64,000 nt of DNA from Halothiobacillus neapolitanus c2 (GTDB lineage Bacteria > Pseudomonadota > Gammaproteobacteria > Halothiobacillales > Halothiobacillaceae). Below the pieces are notes generated by a model, which searched no databases, was not told the origin of the DNA, and saw only the letters and a list, made by a program, of their open reading frames with translations. The position numbers and the translations under genes were made by a program. Location of the stretch: positions 825,501 to 889,500 of the forward strand of contig NC_013422.1 in NCBI RefSeq assembly GCF_000024765.1, written 5' to 3'. Shown here in pieces: positions 38,115 through 47,392 of the stretch. Each line of letters opens with the position of its first letter. Positions within the stretch are counted from its first letter, which is position 1.

Positions 38115-38163
38115 CATGGGACGCCCCATGTGTGGTGCCAGAATCATTCGGGACGACCCGAAT
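38115..38163 (+). promoter_or_regulatory. Guanidine-II (mini-ykkC) riboswitch candidate
   Basis: Two tandem hairpins stand in the leader of the carboxylase gene. P1 is CATGGG-ACGC-CCCATG (38115-38130, 6 pairs). P2 is ATTCGGG-ACGA-CCCGAAT (38146-38163, 7 pairs). The linker is 15 bases. The mini-ykkC/guanidine-II class is defined by exactly this: two G-C closed hairpins with ACGR tetraloops separated by 7-40 nt, controlling guanidine carboxylase or exporter genes. P2 matches fully; P1 has ACGC, where consensus has A or G. A ribosome-binding-like CGGAG (38168-38172) follows at once, so control of translation is likely. Confidence 0.8.
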
Positions 38164-38174
38164 CCTACGGAGTT

Positions 38175-38192
38175 CATGATCACGCGATCATG
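38175..38192 (+). promoter_or_regulatory. Third ACGC hairpin and minimal upstream ORF before the carboxylase gene
   Basis: CATGATC-ACGC-GATCATG is a perfect 7-pair hairpin with the same ACGC loop as P1 of the adjoining riboswitch candidate. It contains ATG 38176, which opens a seven-codon frame (38176-38199, stop TGA) in phase with the carboxylase start at 38206, after the CGGAG at 38168. It may be part of the expression platform. The leader peptide is short and its translation is unproven; the CGGAG-to-ATG spacing is tight. Confidence 0.45.
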
Positions 38193-38205
38193 TAAGTGAC
38201 CACCG

Positions 38206-41200
38206 ATGTTTCATAAAGTACTCATTGCCAACCGCGGCGCCATTGCGTGTCGCATTATTCGAACCCTGAAGAAAATGGGGATCACGTCCGTGGCGGTTTA
38301 CTCCGAGGCCGATCGCCATGCACGCCATGTGGCAGAAGCCGACGAGGCCGTCTTCATCGGTGCGGCTCCGGCATCAGAGAGCTATCTGGACCAGGCGAAA
38401 ATTTTGGAGGCCGCACGCGCTACGGGCGCCGAAGCCATCCACCCCGGCTATGGTTTCCTCAGTGAAAACGCTGGCTTTGCCGAAGCCTGCGCGGCTGCGG
38501 GCATCGCATTCATCGGCCCGACACCGCAGCAGATGCGCGATTTCGGCCTTAAACACACCGCGCGCGAGTTGGCCGAAAAAAACTCGGTGCCTTTGTTGCC
38601 GGGTTCGGGCTTGCTGGACGATGTCGCCCACGCCCTGCGGGAAGCGGAGCGCATCGGTTATCCCGTGATGCTCAAAAGCACGGCGGGCGGTGGCGGCATC
38701 GGCATGAAACTGTGCTGGACGGCCGATCAGCTCCACGAAGCCTACGATTCGGTAGAGCGCCTGTCGCGCAGTAACTTCAGCCAAGGCGGTCTGTTTCTGG
38801 AGAAATATGTCGAGCAGGCCCGGCACATCGAAGTGCAGATTTTCGGCGACGGAAAGGGCCAGGTCGTGTCTCTGGGCGAGCGGGACTGCTCCGTGCAGCG
38901 TCGCAACCAGAAAGTCATCGAGGAAACACCGGCACCCGGTCTGGACGAGTCTCTTCGCACCGAGTTGTGGGGCGCGGCGACCCGTTTGGGGCAAGCCGTC
39001 AATTACCAATCTGCCGGTACGGTCGAATTCGTGTACGACGTGAAAAATGCGGCGTTCTACTTCCTTGAAGTGAATACGCGCCTGCAAGTCGAACACGGCG
39101 TGACCGAGCGGGTGACCGGTGTCGACCTCGTGGAGTGGATGGTGCGCGTGGCGGCGGGCGAACCGCCTGCGTTGGCGTCGTTCGTGTTCGCGCCGCAGGG
39201 GCATTCGGTCCAGGTACGCCTGTACGCGGAAGACCCGGGCAAGCTGTTTCAGCCCAGCTCCGGCTTGCTCAATTCCGTCGTCTTTCCCGATCATTCCAGC
39301 CCCGATGGCATCCGGATCGATTCATGGATCGAGACCGGCTCGGAGGTTTCTGCCTACTACGATCCGATGTTGGCCAAGATCATCGCACATGGCGCCGATC
39401 GCACGACCGCGCTGGCGCAATTGAGCCAAGCCTTGGAGCAAACCCATATTTACGGCATTGAAACCAATCTGGCGTACCTTCGGCAGGTGCTCACGGATGC
39501 CGTATTCGTAGCGGGCCAGCAGACCACCCGTTACCTCGATCAGTTCAGCTTTGCTCCGCGCACCATCGATGTGTTGTCGCCCGGCACGCAAACCATGATT
39601 CAGGATTACCCCGGTCGGGTCGGTTATTGGTCCATCGGCGTGCCGCCCTCCGGCCCGATGGACAGTCTGGCCTTCCGCGTGGCCAACCGTCTGGTGGGCA
39701 ATCCCGAAGACGCCGCCGGTCTGGAAATGACCATCACGGGGCCGAATCTTCGTTTCAATGTGGCGACCACCATCGCTTTGACCGGCGCGCGCATGAAGGC
39801 GGAACTCGATGGCGTATCGGTGCCGTATGGTCAAGCGGTCGCCGTGGCCGCGGGTTCCGTACTCAAGCTCAAGAGCATTCAGGGCGGCGGCAGCCGAACC
39901 TATCTGGCGCTGCAAGGCGGTCTGGATGCGGCGGACTACATGGGCAGCAAGGCGACCTTCACGCTGGGTCAGTTCGGCGGTCACGCCGGGCGATGCCTGC
40001 GGGCAGGCGAAGTGCTCCGTCTGGATCAGTTGGGCACCACGCCCGATTTGGTTGTCACTGCACCCCAAGCCCTGGTTCCCGAGTGCACAAAACATTGGGA
40101 TATTGCGGTGATGTATGGCCCGCACGGCGCGCCGGATTTCTTCACCGACGACGACATTTCGATGTTCTTCGATACCCACTGGCAGGTGCATTACAACTCC
40201 AGCCGGACCGGCGTGCGTCTGATCGGCCCCAAACCGACATGGGCTCGGACCGATGGCGGCGAGGCGGGTCTGCATCCCTCGAATATTCACGACAACGCCT
40301 ACGCCATCGGTGCGGTAGATTTCACCGGGGACATGCCGGTGATTCTCGGCCCCGATGGCCCGAGTCTCGGCGGGTTTGTCTGCCCGGTGACCATCATCCA
40401 GGCCGAGCTCTGGAAAATGGGGCAGTTGACCCCGGGTGACACGATCCGTTTCTACTGCGTTGATTACCCTCAGGCCCAGGCGCTGGCCTTGGCGCAGGAT
40501 GAAGCCATCGCGCACTTGTCCGCACCGAAGACGATTGAAATTACGCCGCAAACGGCGGGTGATACCGTCTCTCCGATTCTGTATCGGACTGCCGGTTCCG
40601 AAGACAAGATCGCGGTCTGTTATCGCCAGGCGGGCGACCGTTCTTTGTTGATCGAATACGGCCCGCTGGTGCTCGATCTCGATCTGCGGTTCCGGGTGCA
40701 CGCGTTGATGACCTGGATGCAGAACGCGGCCATTCCGGGCGTGCTGGACCTCACGCCGGGTATTCGTTCCTTGCAGGTTCAGTATGATGGTCGCGTGCTG
40801 TCGCAGTCCGAGCTTATCCGCGTGTTGCAGCAGGCCGAGGCCAGCCTCCCCGCGATTGATGACATGACGGTGCCAAGCCGGATCGTCCATCTGCCGCTTT
40901 CCTGGGGCGATCCGGCCACGCGGTTAGCAATCGAGAAATACATGCAGTCCGTGCGCCCCGACGCGCCGTGGTGCCCCAGCAATATCGAATTCATCCGCCG
41001 AATCAACGGACTGGATTCCATCGAGGACGTGAAGGACATCCTGTTCAACGCCCGCTATCTGGTCATGGGTCTGGGCGACGTGTACCTCGGCGCGCCGGTC
41101 GCCACGCCGCTCGACCCCCGGCATCGTCTGGTGACCACGAAATACAATCCGGCTCGTACCTGGACGCCGGAGAACGCCGTGGGCATCGGCGGCGCGTACC

Positions 41201-41832
41201 TGTGCGTCTACGGCATGGAAGGGCCGGGCGGCTACCAGTTCGTCGGTCGTACGGTTCAAATGTGGAACCGCTACCGCCAAACCCAGGATTTCACCGGCGG
41301 CAAACAATGGCTGTTGCGGTTCTTCGACCAGCTTCGGTTCTACCCTGTGGGCGCGGACGAAATCATGCAACTGCGCGAGGATTTTATTCAAGGTAAGTTC
41401 AAGATCAAGATTGAGGAAACCGAACTCAAGCTGGGCGATTACCGCGCGTTTCTGGCCGCCGAGCGGGAATCGATCGATGCGTTCAAATCCAAGCAACAAG
41501 CGGCTTTCGACGAGGAGCGCGAACGCTGGGCGCAAGCTGGTCAGGCTAACGAAACCCCGGACTTTGCAGAAGTCGATGTCGTCGAAACCGATGTGGCCGC
41601 CATTCCACCCGGTTGCATTGCGCTCACCTCGCCGGTCACCGGAAACATCTGGCAACTGCACGTAAAGCCCGGCGACACCATCGAGATCGAACAGGAACTG
41701 CTGATTGTGGAAGCCATGAAAATGGAAATCGCGATTCCCTGTGAAGAAACCGGCACGGTGGTCGAAATTCTCTGTGAACAGGGAACGGCGGTCACCGCAG
41801 GGCAAACGCTGCTGATCATCAAACCGCATTAA
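38206..41832 (+). CDS. uca: Urea/guanidine carboxylase, biotin-dependent
   Basis: 1208-residue single-chain enzyme. The biotin carboxylase domain (about 1-450) has [13 protein letters not shown] and [14 protein letters not shown]. The carboxyltransferase part has two allophanate-hydrolase-subunit-like lobes: one from [20 protein letters not shown], the other with [22 protein letters not shown]-terminal biotinyl domain carries VEAMKMEI about 30 residues from the end. Length and order match urea carboxylases, but the riboswitch candidate and the DUF1989 pair suggest that it carboxylates guanidine. Published guanidine and urea carboxylases differ at an active-site Asn/Asp; I could not place this without an alignment. 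No allophanate hydrolase gene follows. Confidence 0.93.
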   Translation: MFHKVLIANRGAIACRIIRTLKKMGITSVAVYSEADRHARHVAEADEAVFIGAAPASESYLDQAKILEAARATGAEAIHPGYGFLSENAGFAEACAAAGIAFIGPTPQQMRDFGLKHTARELAEKNSVPLLPGSGLLDDVAHALREAERIGYPVMLKSTAGGGGIGMKLCWTADQLHEAYDSVERLSRSNFSQGGLFLEKYVEQARHIEVQIFGDGKGQVVSLGERDCSVQRRNQKVIEETPAPGLDESLRTELWGAATRLGQAVNYQSAGTVEFVYDVKNAAFYFLEVNTRLQVEHGVTERVTGVDLVEWMVRVAAGEPPALASFVFAPQGHSVQVRLYAEDPGKLFQPSSGLLNSVVFPDHSSPDGIRIDSWIETGSEVSAYYDPMLAKIIAHGADRTTALAQLSQALEQTHIYGIETNLAYLRQVLTDAVFVAGQQTTRYLDQFSFAPRTIDVLSPGTQTMIQDYPGRVGYWSIGVPPSGPMDSLAFRVANRLVGNPEDAAGLEMTITGPNLRFNVATTIALTGARMKAELDGVSVPYGQAVAVAAGSVLKLKSIQGGGSRTYLALQGGLDAADYMGSKATFTLGQFGGHAGRCLRAGEVLRLDQLGTTPDLVVTAPQALVPECTKHWDIAVMYGPHGAPDFFTDDDISMFFDTHWQVHYNSSRTGVRLIGPKPTWARTDGGEAGLHPSNIHDNAYAIGAVDFTGDMPVILGPDGPSLGGFVCPVTIIQAELWKMGQLTPGDTIRFYCVDYPQAQALALAQDEAIAHLSAPKTIEITPQTAGDTVSPILYRTAGSEDKIAVCYRQAGDRSLLIEYGPLVLDLDLRFRVHALMTWMQNAAIPGVLDLTPGIRSLQVQYDGRVLSQSELIRVLQQAEASLPAIDDMTVPSRIVHLPLSWGDPATRLAIEKYMQSVRPDAPWCPSNIEFIRRINGLDSIEDVKDILFNARYLVMGLGDVYLGAPVATPLDPRHRLVTTKYNPARTWTPENAVGIGGAYLCVYGMEGPGGYQFVGRTVQMWNRYRQTQDFTGGKQWLLRFFDQLRFYPVGADEIMQLREDFIQGKFKIKIEETELKLGDYRAFLAAERESIDAFKSKQQAAFDEERERWAQAGQANETPDFAEVDVVETDVAAIPPGCIALTSPVTGNIWQLHVKPGDTIEIEQELLIVEAMKMEIAIPCEETGTVVEILCEQGTAVTAGQTLLIIKPH

Positions 41833-41857
41833 AGCGTGCACATACTCGGCGCACGCT
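41833..41857 (+). other. Inverted repeat after the carboxylase gene
   Basis: AGCGTGC (41833-41839) and GCACGCT (41851-41857) form a perfect 7-pair hairpin with an 11-base loop directly after the stop codon. No T-run follows. It may help end or protect the operon transcript, together with the stronger hairpin at 41891-41924. Confidence 0.4.
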
Positions 41858-41890
41858 CATTCGCCGGGAAACCCCCATCGGGAATAGAAA

Positions 41891-41924
41891 AAGCCCGCGT
41901 AACTCGTTGGAATTACGCGGGCTT
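41891..41924 (-). terminator. Bidirectional terminator between carboxylase gene and tRNA-Leu
   Basis: A 12-pair perfect hairpin with arms AAGCCCGCGTAA and TTACGCGGGCTT around a 10-base loop. On the minus strand it is followed by TTTTTC, so it is a good terminator for the leftward tRNA-Leu gene, whose 3' end is 7 bases away. On the plus strand the tail is AATGTTT, so it can only weakly end the carboxylase operon. Confidence 0.85.
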
Positions 41925-41930
41925 AATGTT

Positions 41931-42017
41931 TGGTGCCTAGGGTCGGACTCGAACCGACACGATATCGCTATCGGTGGATTTTGAATCCACTGCGTCTACC
42001 AATTCCGCCACCCAGGC
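41931..42017 (-). tRNA. tRNA-Leu (anticodon CAA)
   Basis: An 87-nt class II tRNA with encoded CCA. The acceptor stem is GCCTGGG with CCTAGGC. The anticodon stem GTGGATT...AATCCAC surrounds CAA. A long variable arm (CGATAGCGATATCG) and a T-arm with GGTTCGAGTCC follow. Read on the minus strand, it lies convergent to the carboxylase operon. Confidence 0.96.
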
Positions 42018-42197
42018 AAGGGTGCGCAATTTATCTCGTTTGCATGACAAACGCAAGTGCCGGTTGGGCTTTTCCGTGGCGTTTCATGCGGTCATGGCCC
42101 ATGTTCTACCCGAACGATCAACATGCCACGTAGCAGGCGTTATGATGGGGGCTATTTTGAGATCACGGCGATCTCATCCGCACCTGTTGAACACGTC

Positions 42198-44447
42198 ATG
42201 TCCGAATCCCACCGCGATCCATCCATCGGCACGCACGAAGCTTCTTCGGGCGAGGGCATGGTGTATTGGCAGGTCGCTTTGCCTGGCCCGTTGCAGATGC
42301 TGTTTACTTACGGGGTGCCTGCTGATGTGAGCGCACGAGCCGGAATGAGAGTTTGGGTGCCGCTGGGTAAGGGGCAACGCATGGGGGTGTTGTGGTCCCC
42401 GGCGGAGAAGGAAACGGAATGGGTGATCAAACCCGTGCTGTCGGTTCTGGATGACGAACCGCTACTGGACGAAGAGCTGCTTGCCTGTCTGGGATGGGCT
42501 GCCGATTATTACCACTTCCCTTTGGGTGAAACCGTGCTGGCGGCACTCGCGCCGAGCTTGCGTCAAGGACGGTCACTGCACGAACTGGCGTGGCGCATTT
42601 TGCCCAGCGGTGAACAGGCATTGGCCGATGGCACGTTGCGCGGCGCACGGCAGCGCGCGTTGCTGGAACGGATCGCGCAAACGCCGCAGGGTGTGTCCGA
42701 ATCCCAGTTGCGGGACTTTCCCAAAGCGGTGCGTCTGCGACTGGCTGATTTGGGTTTGATCGAGCCGTTCGAGCAAATGATGCCTTCAACGTGGCCGGTT
42801 TTAGCCGAGATGTCCGGCAACAAGCTGCCTGCTCCGGATCTGAATGAAGCGCAATCGGCTGCGGTTTCGGCTGTGGCGGCCTGTTTGGAAAATTTTGGCG
42901 TCTGGTTGCTTGAAGGCGTGACCGGTAGCGGCAAGACGGAAGTGTATTTGAACCTGATCAGCCGGGTGTTGGCACAGGGCCGACAGGTATTGATTCTGGT
43001 GCCCGAAATCGCCCTGACGCCCCAATTGGTGACCCGTTTTACGGATCGATTGGGTTTGGTGCCTGCCGTGCTGCATTCAGGATTGAATGACGGTGATCGG
43101 TTGAACGCCTGGCTGGCGGCGCGATCGGGCGATGCGACAGTCGTGATCGGCACCCGATCGGCCGTATTCCAGCCGTTTGCCGACCTAGGGCTGATCGTGG
43201 TGGACGAAGAGCACGACGGTTCGTTCAAGCAGTCCGAAGGCTTTGGTTATCACGCTCGCGATGTCGCTATCTGGCGCGCGCGGCGTTTGGGCGTTCCTAT
43301 TATGCTCGGCTCGGCCACGCCATCGCTCGAATCTTTGCGCAATGTTTCTTTGAGTCGCTATCACCTGCTTACCCTGCCGGAGCGAGCAGGTGGGGCGGCC
43401 ATGCCGGATATCCGTTTGCTGGATGTGCGTCAGCAACGGATGCGCGGCGGTTTGTCGGATGATCTGGTTGCTGCTATCGAAACGCATTTGCTCGCGGGCG
43501 GGCAGGTGATGCTTTACCTCAACCGGCGTGGCTACGCTTCGAATCTGTTGTGTCATGCCTGCGGTTGGGTGGCCGAGTGCGCGCATTGCGATTCGTTCAT
43601 GACCTGGCACCGGGGAGTTAACCGGCTGCGTTGTCATCATTGCGGATTCGAGCGCCAACCGCCATCGGTTTGCCCGAATTGTTCCGCGACACTCTCGCCG
43701 CGCGGATTGGGGACGGAGCAGCTCGAAGATGTGTTGACGGGGCTCTTTCCCGGATTTGGCATCGAACGGCTTGATCGGGATGCCCTGAGCCGGGTGGGAG
43801 AATTGGACCGTCGGCTGGCGCGTATCCAGTCCAGCGAGGCGCGCTTGATCGTCGGTACGCAAATTTTGGTCAAAGGCCACGATTTTCCGCATGTCTCGCT
43901 GGTAGCCGTCGTCGATGCGGATCAAGCCTTGTTCGCCAATGATTTTCGGGGTGCCGAGCGTTTTGCGCAGCAACTGATTCAGGTGGCCGGGCGGGCAGGG
44001 CGGGCCAGTCGCGCCGGAACGGTTCTCGTGCAGACGCATCAGCCCGAGCACGTCGGCTTGAATCGACTGATCCATGCCGGTTACGCCAGCTTTGCGCAAA
44101 CCCTGCTCGCGGAGCGAGCCGAAGCCGGATTGCCGCCGGTGCGTGCGGCGGCAATGATCCGAGCGGATGCCCGCGATGCGGATGCACCAAGAGAGCTGCT
44201 GACGCACATGGCCGACTGGTTGCATGAACACCTTGCTGATCCTGCCGATAGCCCACTGGATGTTTGGGGCCCGGTGCCGGCCCCGTTGGCCCGACGTGCC
44301 GGACGGTACCGCTATCAATTACTGATTCTGGCGGATGATCGCCCAAGGCTACACGCAGCGTTGAGCCAACTCGAATCCTGGCAGGGCACCCGTCGCACAA
44401 AAGGGATTCGCTGGTCGATTGATGTTGATCCGGTCGATATGGCTTAA
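42198..44447 (+). CDS. priA: Primosomal protein N' (replication restart helicase)
   Basis: 3'-5' DNA helicase that restarts stalled forks. Conserved parts are the N-terminal 3'-DNA-binding domain (VYWQVALPGPLQMLFTYGVP), Walker A LLEGVTGSGKTEVYLN, Walker B IVVDEEHDGSFKQSEGFGYH and the aromatic-rich loop. The zinc module has paired cysteines (CHAC, CAHC, CHHC, CPNC). The C-terminal motor motifs include VGTQILVKGHDFP and QVAGRAGRASR. The frame is open well upstream. The homologous region begins near VYWQVALPGP, so the start is ATG 42198 or ATG 42258; neither has a strong ribosome binding site, and 42198 is a compromise. Confidence 0.95.
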   Translation: MSESHRDPSIGTHEASSGEGMVYWQVALPGPLQMLFTYGVPADVSARAGMRVWVPLGKGQRMGVLWSPAEKETEWVIKPVLSVLDDEPLLDEELLACLGWAADYYHFPLGETVLAALAPSLRQGRSLHELAWRILPSGEQALADGTLRGARQRALLERIAQTPQGVSESQLRDFPKAVRLRLADLGLIEPFEQMMPSTWPVLAEMSGNKLPAPDLNEAQSAAVSAVAACLENFGVWLLEGVTGSGKTEVYLNLISRVLAQGRQVLILVPEIALTPQLVTRFTDRLGLVPAVLHSGLNDGDRLNAWLAARSGDATVVIGTRSAVFQPFADLGLIVVDEEHDGSFKQSEGFGYHARDVAIWRARRLGVPIMLGSATPSLESLRNVSLSRYHLLTLPERAGGAAMPDIRLLDVRQQRMRGGLSDDLVAAIETHLLAGGQVMLYLNRRGYASNLLCHACGWVAECAHCDSFMTWHRGVNRLRCHHCGFERQPPSVCPNCSATLSPRGLGTEQLEDVLTGLFPGFGIERLDRDALSRVGELDRRLARIQSSEARLIVGTQILVKGHDFPHVSLVAVVDADQALFANDFRGAERFAQQLIQVAGRAGRASRAGTVLVQTHQPEHVGLNRLIHAGYASFAQTLLAERAEAGLPPVRAAAMIRADARDADAPRELLTHMADWLHEHLADPADSPLDVWGPVPAPLARRAGRYRYQLLILADDRPRLHAALSQLESWQGTRRTKGIRWSIDVDPVDMA

Positions 44448-44460
44448 TATCCTGTACTAA

Positions 44461-44844
<384 letters not shown>

Positions 44845-44925
44845 TTTAGCCGCTTGTTCAACAGGCTATCTCGGGCAGAGCACCTGCTGTTTGGTGGGCG
44901 TGAACTAAATCCTGGTTTTGAATAT

Positions 44926-44969
44926 AAAAAGCCTGATCCGTCCGACGAGGATGTGCTCAGGCTTTTCTG
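44926..44969 (+). terminator. Rho-independent terminator after the PII gene
   Basis: AAAAGCCTGA and TCAGGCTTTT pair across a loop of about 20 bases and are followed by CTGTGT rather than a pure T run. The opposite strand also carries a run of T after the hairpin, so it may serve the convergent glycine oxidase gene as well. Confidence 0.8.
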
Positions 44970-44993
44970 TGTTTGGTCTTTATGGCCTGACGC

Positions 44994-46097
44994 TTACGGG
45001 CGATCGATCCGATAATCGCTCAGATTGCTTGGCGTCGGTCGGCCCAGCATCACATCGGTAATGAGTTCAGCCGCGGCGGGTGCCATGGCCAGCCCATTGC
45101 GGTAGAACCCCGTGCTCACGAATAAACCCGCTATGTCGGGGTGCGCGCCAATGTAGGGGATTTCGTCGCGCGTGCCGGGGCGCAGTCCAGACCATTGCTG
45201 CGCCACGGGCGCATGAGCCAGATTGGGCCAGAGCTCAACCGCTTTGCGATGAAGGCGGTTCATGGCGTCATCGGTTGTGTGCTTGTCGAAACCGACATGT
45301 TCGACGGTAGAACCGACAACCACCGAACCATCCTTGCGTGGAATCAGGTAAACCCCTTCATCCATCAAAATAGTAGAAAGCCCCGTGTGCATCGCGGCAT
45401 CAAAGCGGATCATCTGACCACGAACGGGGAAGATGTCCGCCGGATTCAAACCGGGGATCAGCGGGTCGGGCACCAACTGCCCGGACCAAGCACCCGCTGT
45501 TATCAAGACATGTTCAGCGAGCAGTTCACCCTGTTCGGTGTGCACGCCGGTGACGCGATGGGCATCCTGAACTAAACCGTGTACCGGCGTGTGTGCGCGG
45601 ATATCCACCCCTGCCTCACGAACGGATTCCACCAGCGCCCGCATCAGGCGCGGGTTGCGCACGGTTTCGATCTCTGGCAGCCAGAGCGCGGGTTCCTTCG
45701 GCAGATGCGGGAAGTGTTGATTCGCATCCTGCCACTGGTGCGGGATGCCGTAATGCGTTGCCCAATTCGAAGCGTTGGATTGCTCGGCAGGAGTTGATCC
45801 CGCATCAAGGATCAACATGCCGCTGGTGAACAGTTCAGGATCGGTGTGGCCGTTGGCGCTCAGCTCCTGCGTGAAACCACGGTACTGCGCCATCCCCGCC
45901 GCCGCCAAACGCATGACCGATTCGGGATAACGCCAACCGTACAACGGACATAAAATGCCGCCACCCGCCCAAGAGGCCTCGCGGCCGATTTCTTCCCGCT
46001 CAAGCACGGTGACGCGCCAACCGGCCTTGGCTAAACGCAACGCGCTGGATAACCCGGCGACCCCACTTCCGACAATAATGCAATCAGTCTGAGACAA
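44994..46097 (-). CDS. thiO: Glycine oxidase ThiO
   Basis: FAD-dependent oxidase of 367 residues that makes dehydroglycine for thiazole synthesis in thiamine formation. It begins with the FAD-binding motif IIVGSGVAGLSSALRLAKAG and ATVLERE-type residues (VTVLEREEIGREASWAGGG). GDTVVGSTVEHVG-like residues (VVVGSTVEHVGFD) follow. The C-terminal substrate region has GLRPGTRDEIPYIGAHP. The start codon appears to be TTG at 46097, with a CAGAG sequence 8 bases earlier; a short alternative is not evident. Other D-amino-acid oxidases are similar, but the length and GLRPGT motif fit ThiO. Confidence 0.88.
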   Translation of the reverse strand: MSQTDCIIVGSGVAGLSSALRLAKAGWRVTVLEREEIGREASWAGGGILCPLYGWRYPESVMRLAAAGMAQYRGFTQELSANGHTDPELFTSGMLILDAGSTPAEQSNASNWATHYGIPHQWQDANQHFPHLPKEPALWLPEIETVRNPRLMRALVESVREAGVDIRAHTPVHGLVQDAHRVTGVHTEQGELLAEHVLITAGAWSGQLVPDPLIPGLNPADIFPVRGQMIRFDAAMHTGLSTILMDEGVYLIPRKDGSVVVGSTVEHVGFDKHTTDDAMNRLHRKAVELWPNLAHAPVAQQWSGLRPGTRDEIPYIGAHPDIAGLFVSTGFYRNGLAMAPAAAELITDVMLGRPTPSNLSDYRIDRP

Positions 46098-46192
46098 AAC
46101 GTGACTCTGTTATTAGGTTGATAAGGAGAATGATAGACCGAAGCGGTCGCCCTGAGCGACTCGGTGCATGACTTTGTGGTCGTCCTTCGAAT

Positions 46193-46217
46193 CAAAAGAC
46201 AAAAGGCCCATGCGGGC
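46193..46217 (-). terminator. Terminator after tRNA-Gly
   Basis: On the minus strand GGCCC-GCAT-GGGCC is followed by TTTTGTCTTTT. The hairpin begins 10 bases after the 3' end of the tRNA-Gly gene. The stem is only 5 pairs, but fully G-C. Confidence 0.7.
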
Positions 46218-46226
46218 CCTGAAATT

Positions 46227-46301
46227 TTGGAGCGGGTGAAGGGAATCGAACCCTCGCTATCTGCTTGGGAAGCAGAAGTTCTACCATTGAACTACACCCG
46301 C
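46227..46301 (-). tRNA. tRNA-Gly (anticodon CCC)
   Basis: A 75-nt cloverleaf on the minus strand, with an encoded CCA end and acceptor stem GCGGGTG/CACCCGC. The anticodon stem TCTGC/GCAGA closes the loop TTCCCAA, giving anticodon CCC (glycine). The T-arm AGGGTTCGATTCCCT is standard. It lies between thiO and the VIT-family gene. Confidence 0.96.
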
Positions 46302-46380
46302 AACGGGATGGCATTATCCGCGCTTGAGGCCGTTAATGGCAAGCCCTCTTCAAGCCCATTCAAGCGCTGAACCCTTCGGG

Positions 46381-47091
46381 TCAGACACTGATGCCAAAGA
46401 AATGGCCGATCAATGAGGTGGCGGCCATGGCCAATGCGCCCCAAATCAACACGCGGGAGGCACCGCGAACAATGGACGCACCACCGGTCCAGGCGGCAAG
46501 GCTGCCGAGAATGACGAGTGCGAGCAGAGTCATGGCAATTACGCCGGTAAAAAGCCAGGCCTGCGGCAGCAAGAGCGCGGTTACCAGTGGCAAACCAGCG
46601 CCCACCGAGAAAGCGGCGGCGGAGGAGTAGGCTGCCTGCATGGGGCGCGCACGGGAGATTTCATGCAAGCCTAGCTCATCGCGGGCGTGGGCACCCAAGG
46701 CGTCATGTTCCATCAGCTCGGTGGCGACTTGATCGGCCAGTTTTTCTGACAGCCCACGTTCACGGTAGATAGCTGCCAATTCCTGACGCTCGTAGTCAAA
46801 ATTGTTTTTAAGTTCATTAGCTTCCTGCGCCAGATCGGCTTGCTCCGTATCTTTTTGTGATTGTACGGATACATACTCACCCGCCGCCATCGACATGGCA
46901 CCCGCCACCAATCCGGCCAATCCCGCCAGGACAATGGTGTGGTTGTCGGCATTCGAAGCGATAAAACCAAGCATCAAGCTCGATACCGAGACGATACCGT
47001 CGTTCGCGCCCATGACCGAGGCACGTAGCCAGGAATTACGGTTGATGCGGTGGTGTTCGGCGTGGAGGTCAAACTTGTCTTTTGAAAGCAT
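46381..47091 (-). CDS. VIT1/CCC1-family metal transporter
   Basis: 236-residue membrane protein of the VIT family, which in eukaryotes moves iron or manganese into vacuoles and in bacteria probably exports or handles ferrous iron and manganese. The family signature is clear: VMGANDGIVSVSSLMLGF. It is followed by VAGAMSMAAGEYVSVQSQKD and a Glu/Met-rich cytosolic insert (about 85-140) with HDALGAHARDELGL. Three to four C-terminal helices then follow. The direction and metal are not determinable here. Confidence 0.92.
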   Translation of the reverse strand: MLSKDKFDLHAEHHRINRNSWLRASVMGANDGIVSVSSLMLGFIASNADNHTIVLAGLAGLVAGAMSMAAGEYVSVQSQKDTEQADLAQEANELKNNFDYERQELAAIYRERGLSEKLADQVATELMEHDALGAHARDELGLHEISRARPMQAAYSSAAAFSVGAGLPLVTALLLPQAWLFTGVIAMTLLALVILGSLAAWTGGASIVRGASRVLIWGALAMAATSLIGHFFGISV

Positions 47092-47392
47092 TACACAGGC
47101 CTTTTTGGTCAGTTTTTCAGTTCATCAGATAGTTGAGATTAAAGCATGGAAAAGCATGCACGAGGGCAATAAGCCGAACATTTTGTGGGAAGTTCATAAA
47201 ATCCCATCCTTGGGAATTTTCGATGTCGTTCGCGCCAATCTAAAGGATTTCAAGCTGCTCAGATGTTTGCTGTCGTTAACGATTGTTCTCAATTGGGCGA
47301 ACATAAGGGCCAGTGACTGCGTTGGTCTTGGCTCAACGTTTATACTGAGTAGTTATTTTTATTCCAAGCCGCAGGTTTGAGAGAGTGAACTT

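Noticed and set aside
46123-46171. Short plus-strand frame of 13 codons after AAGGAGA near thiO
   Set aside because: The spacing of the ribosome-binding-like sequence to the ATG is only one or two bases, and the peptide is featureless.
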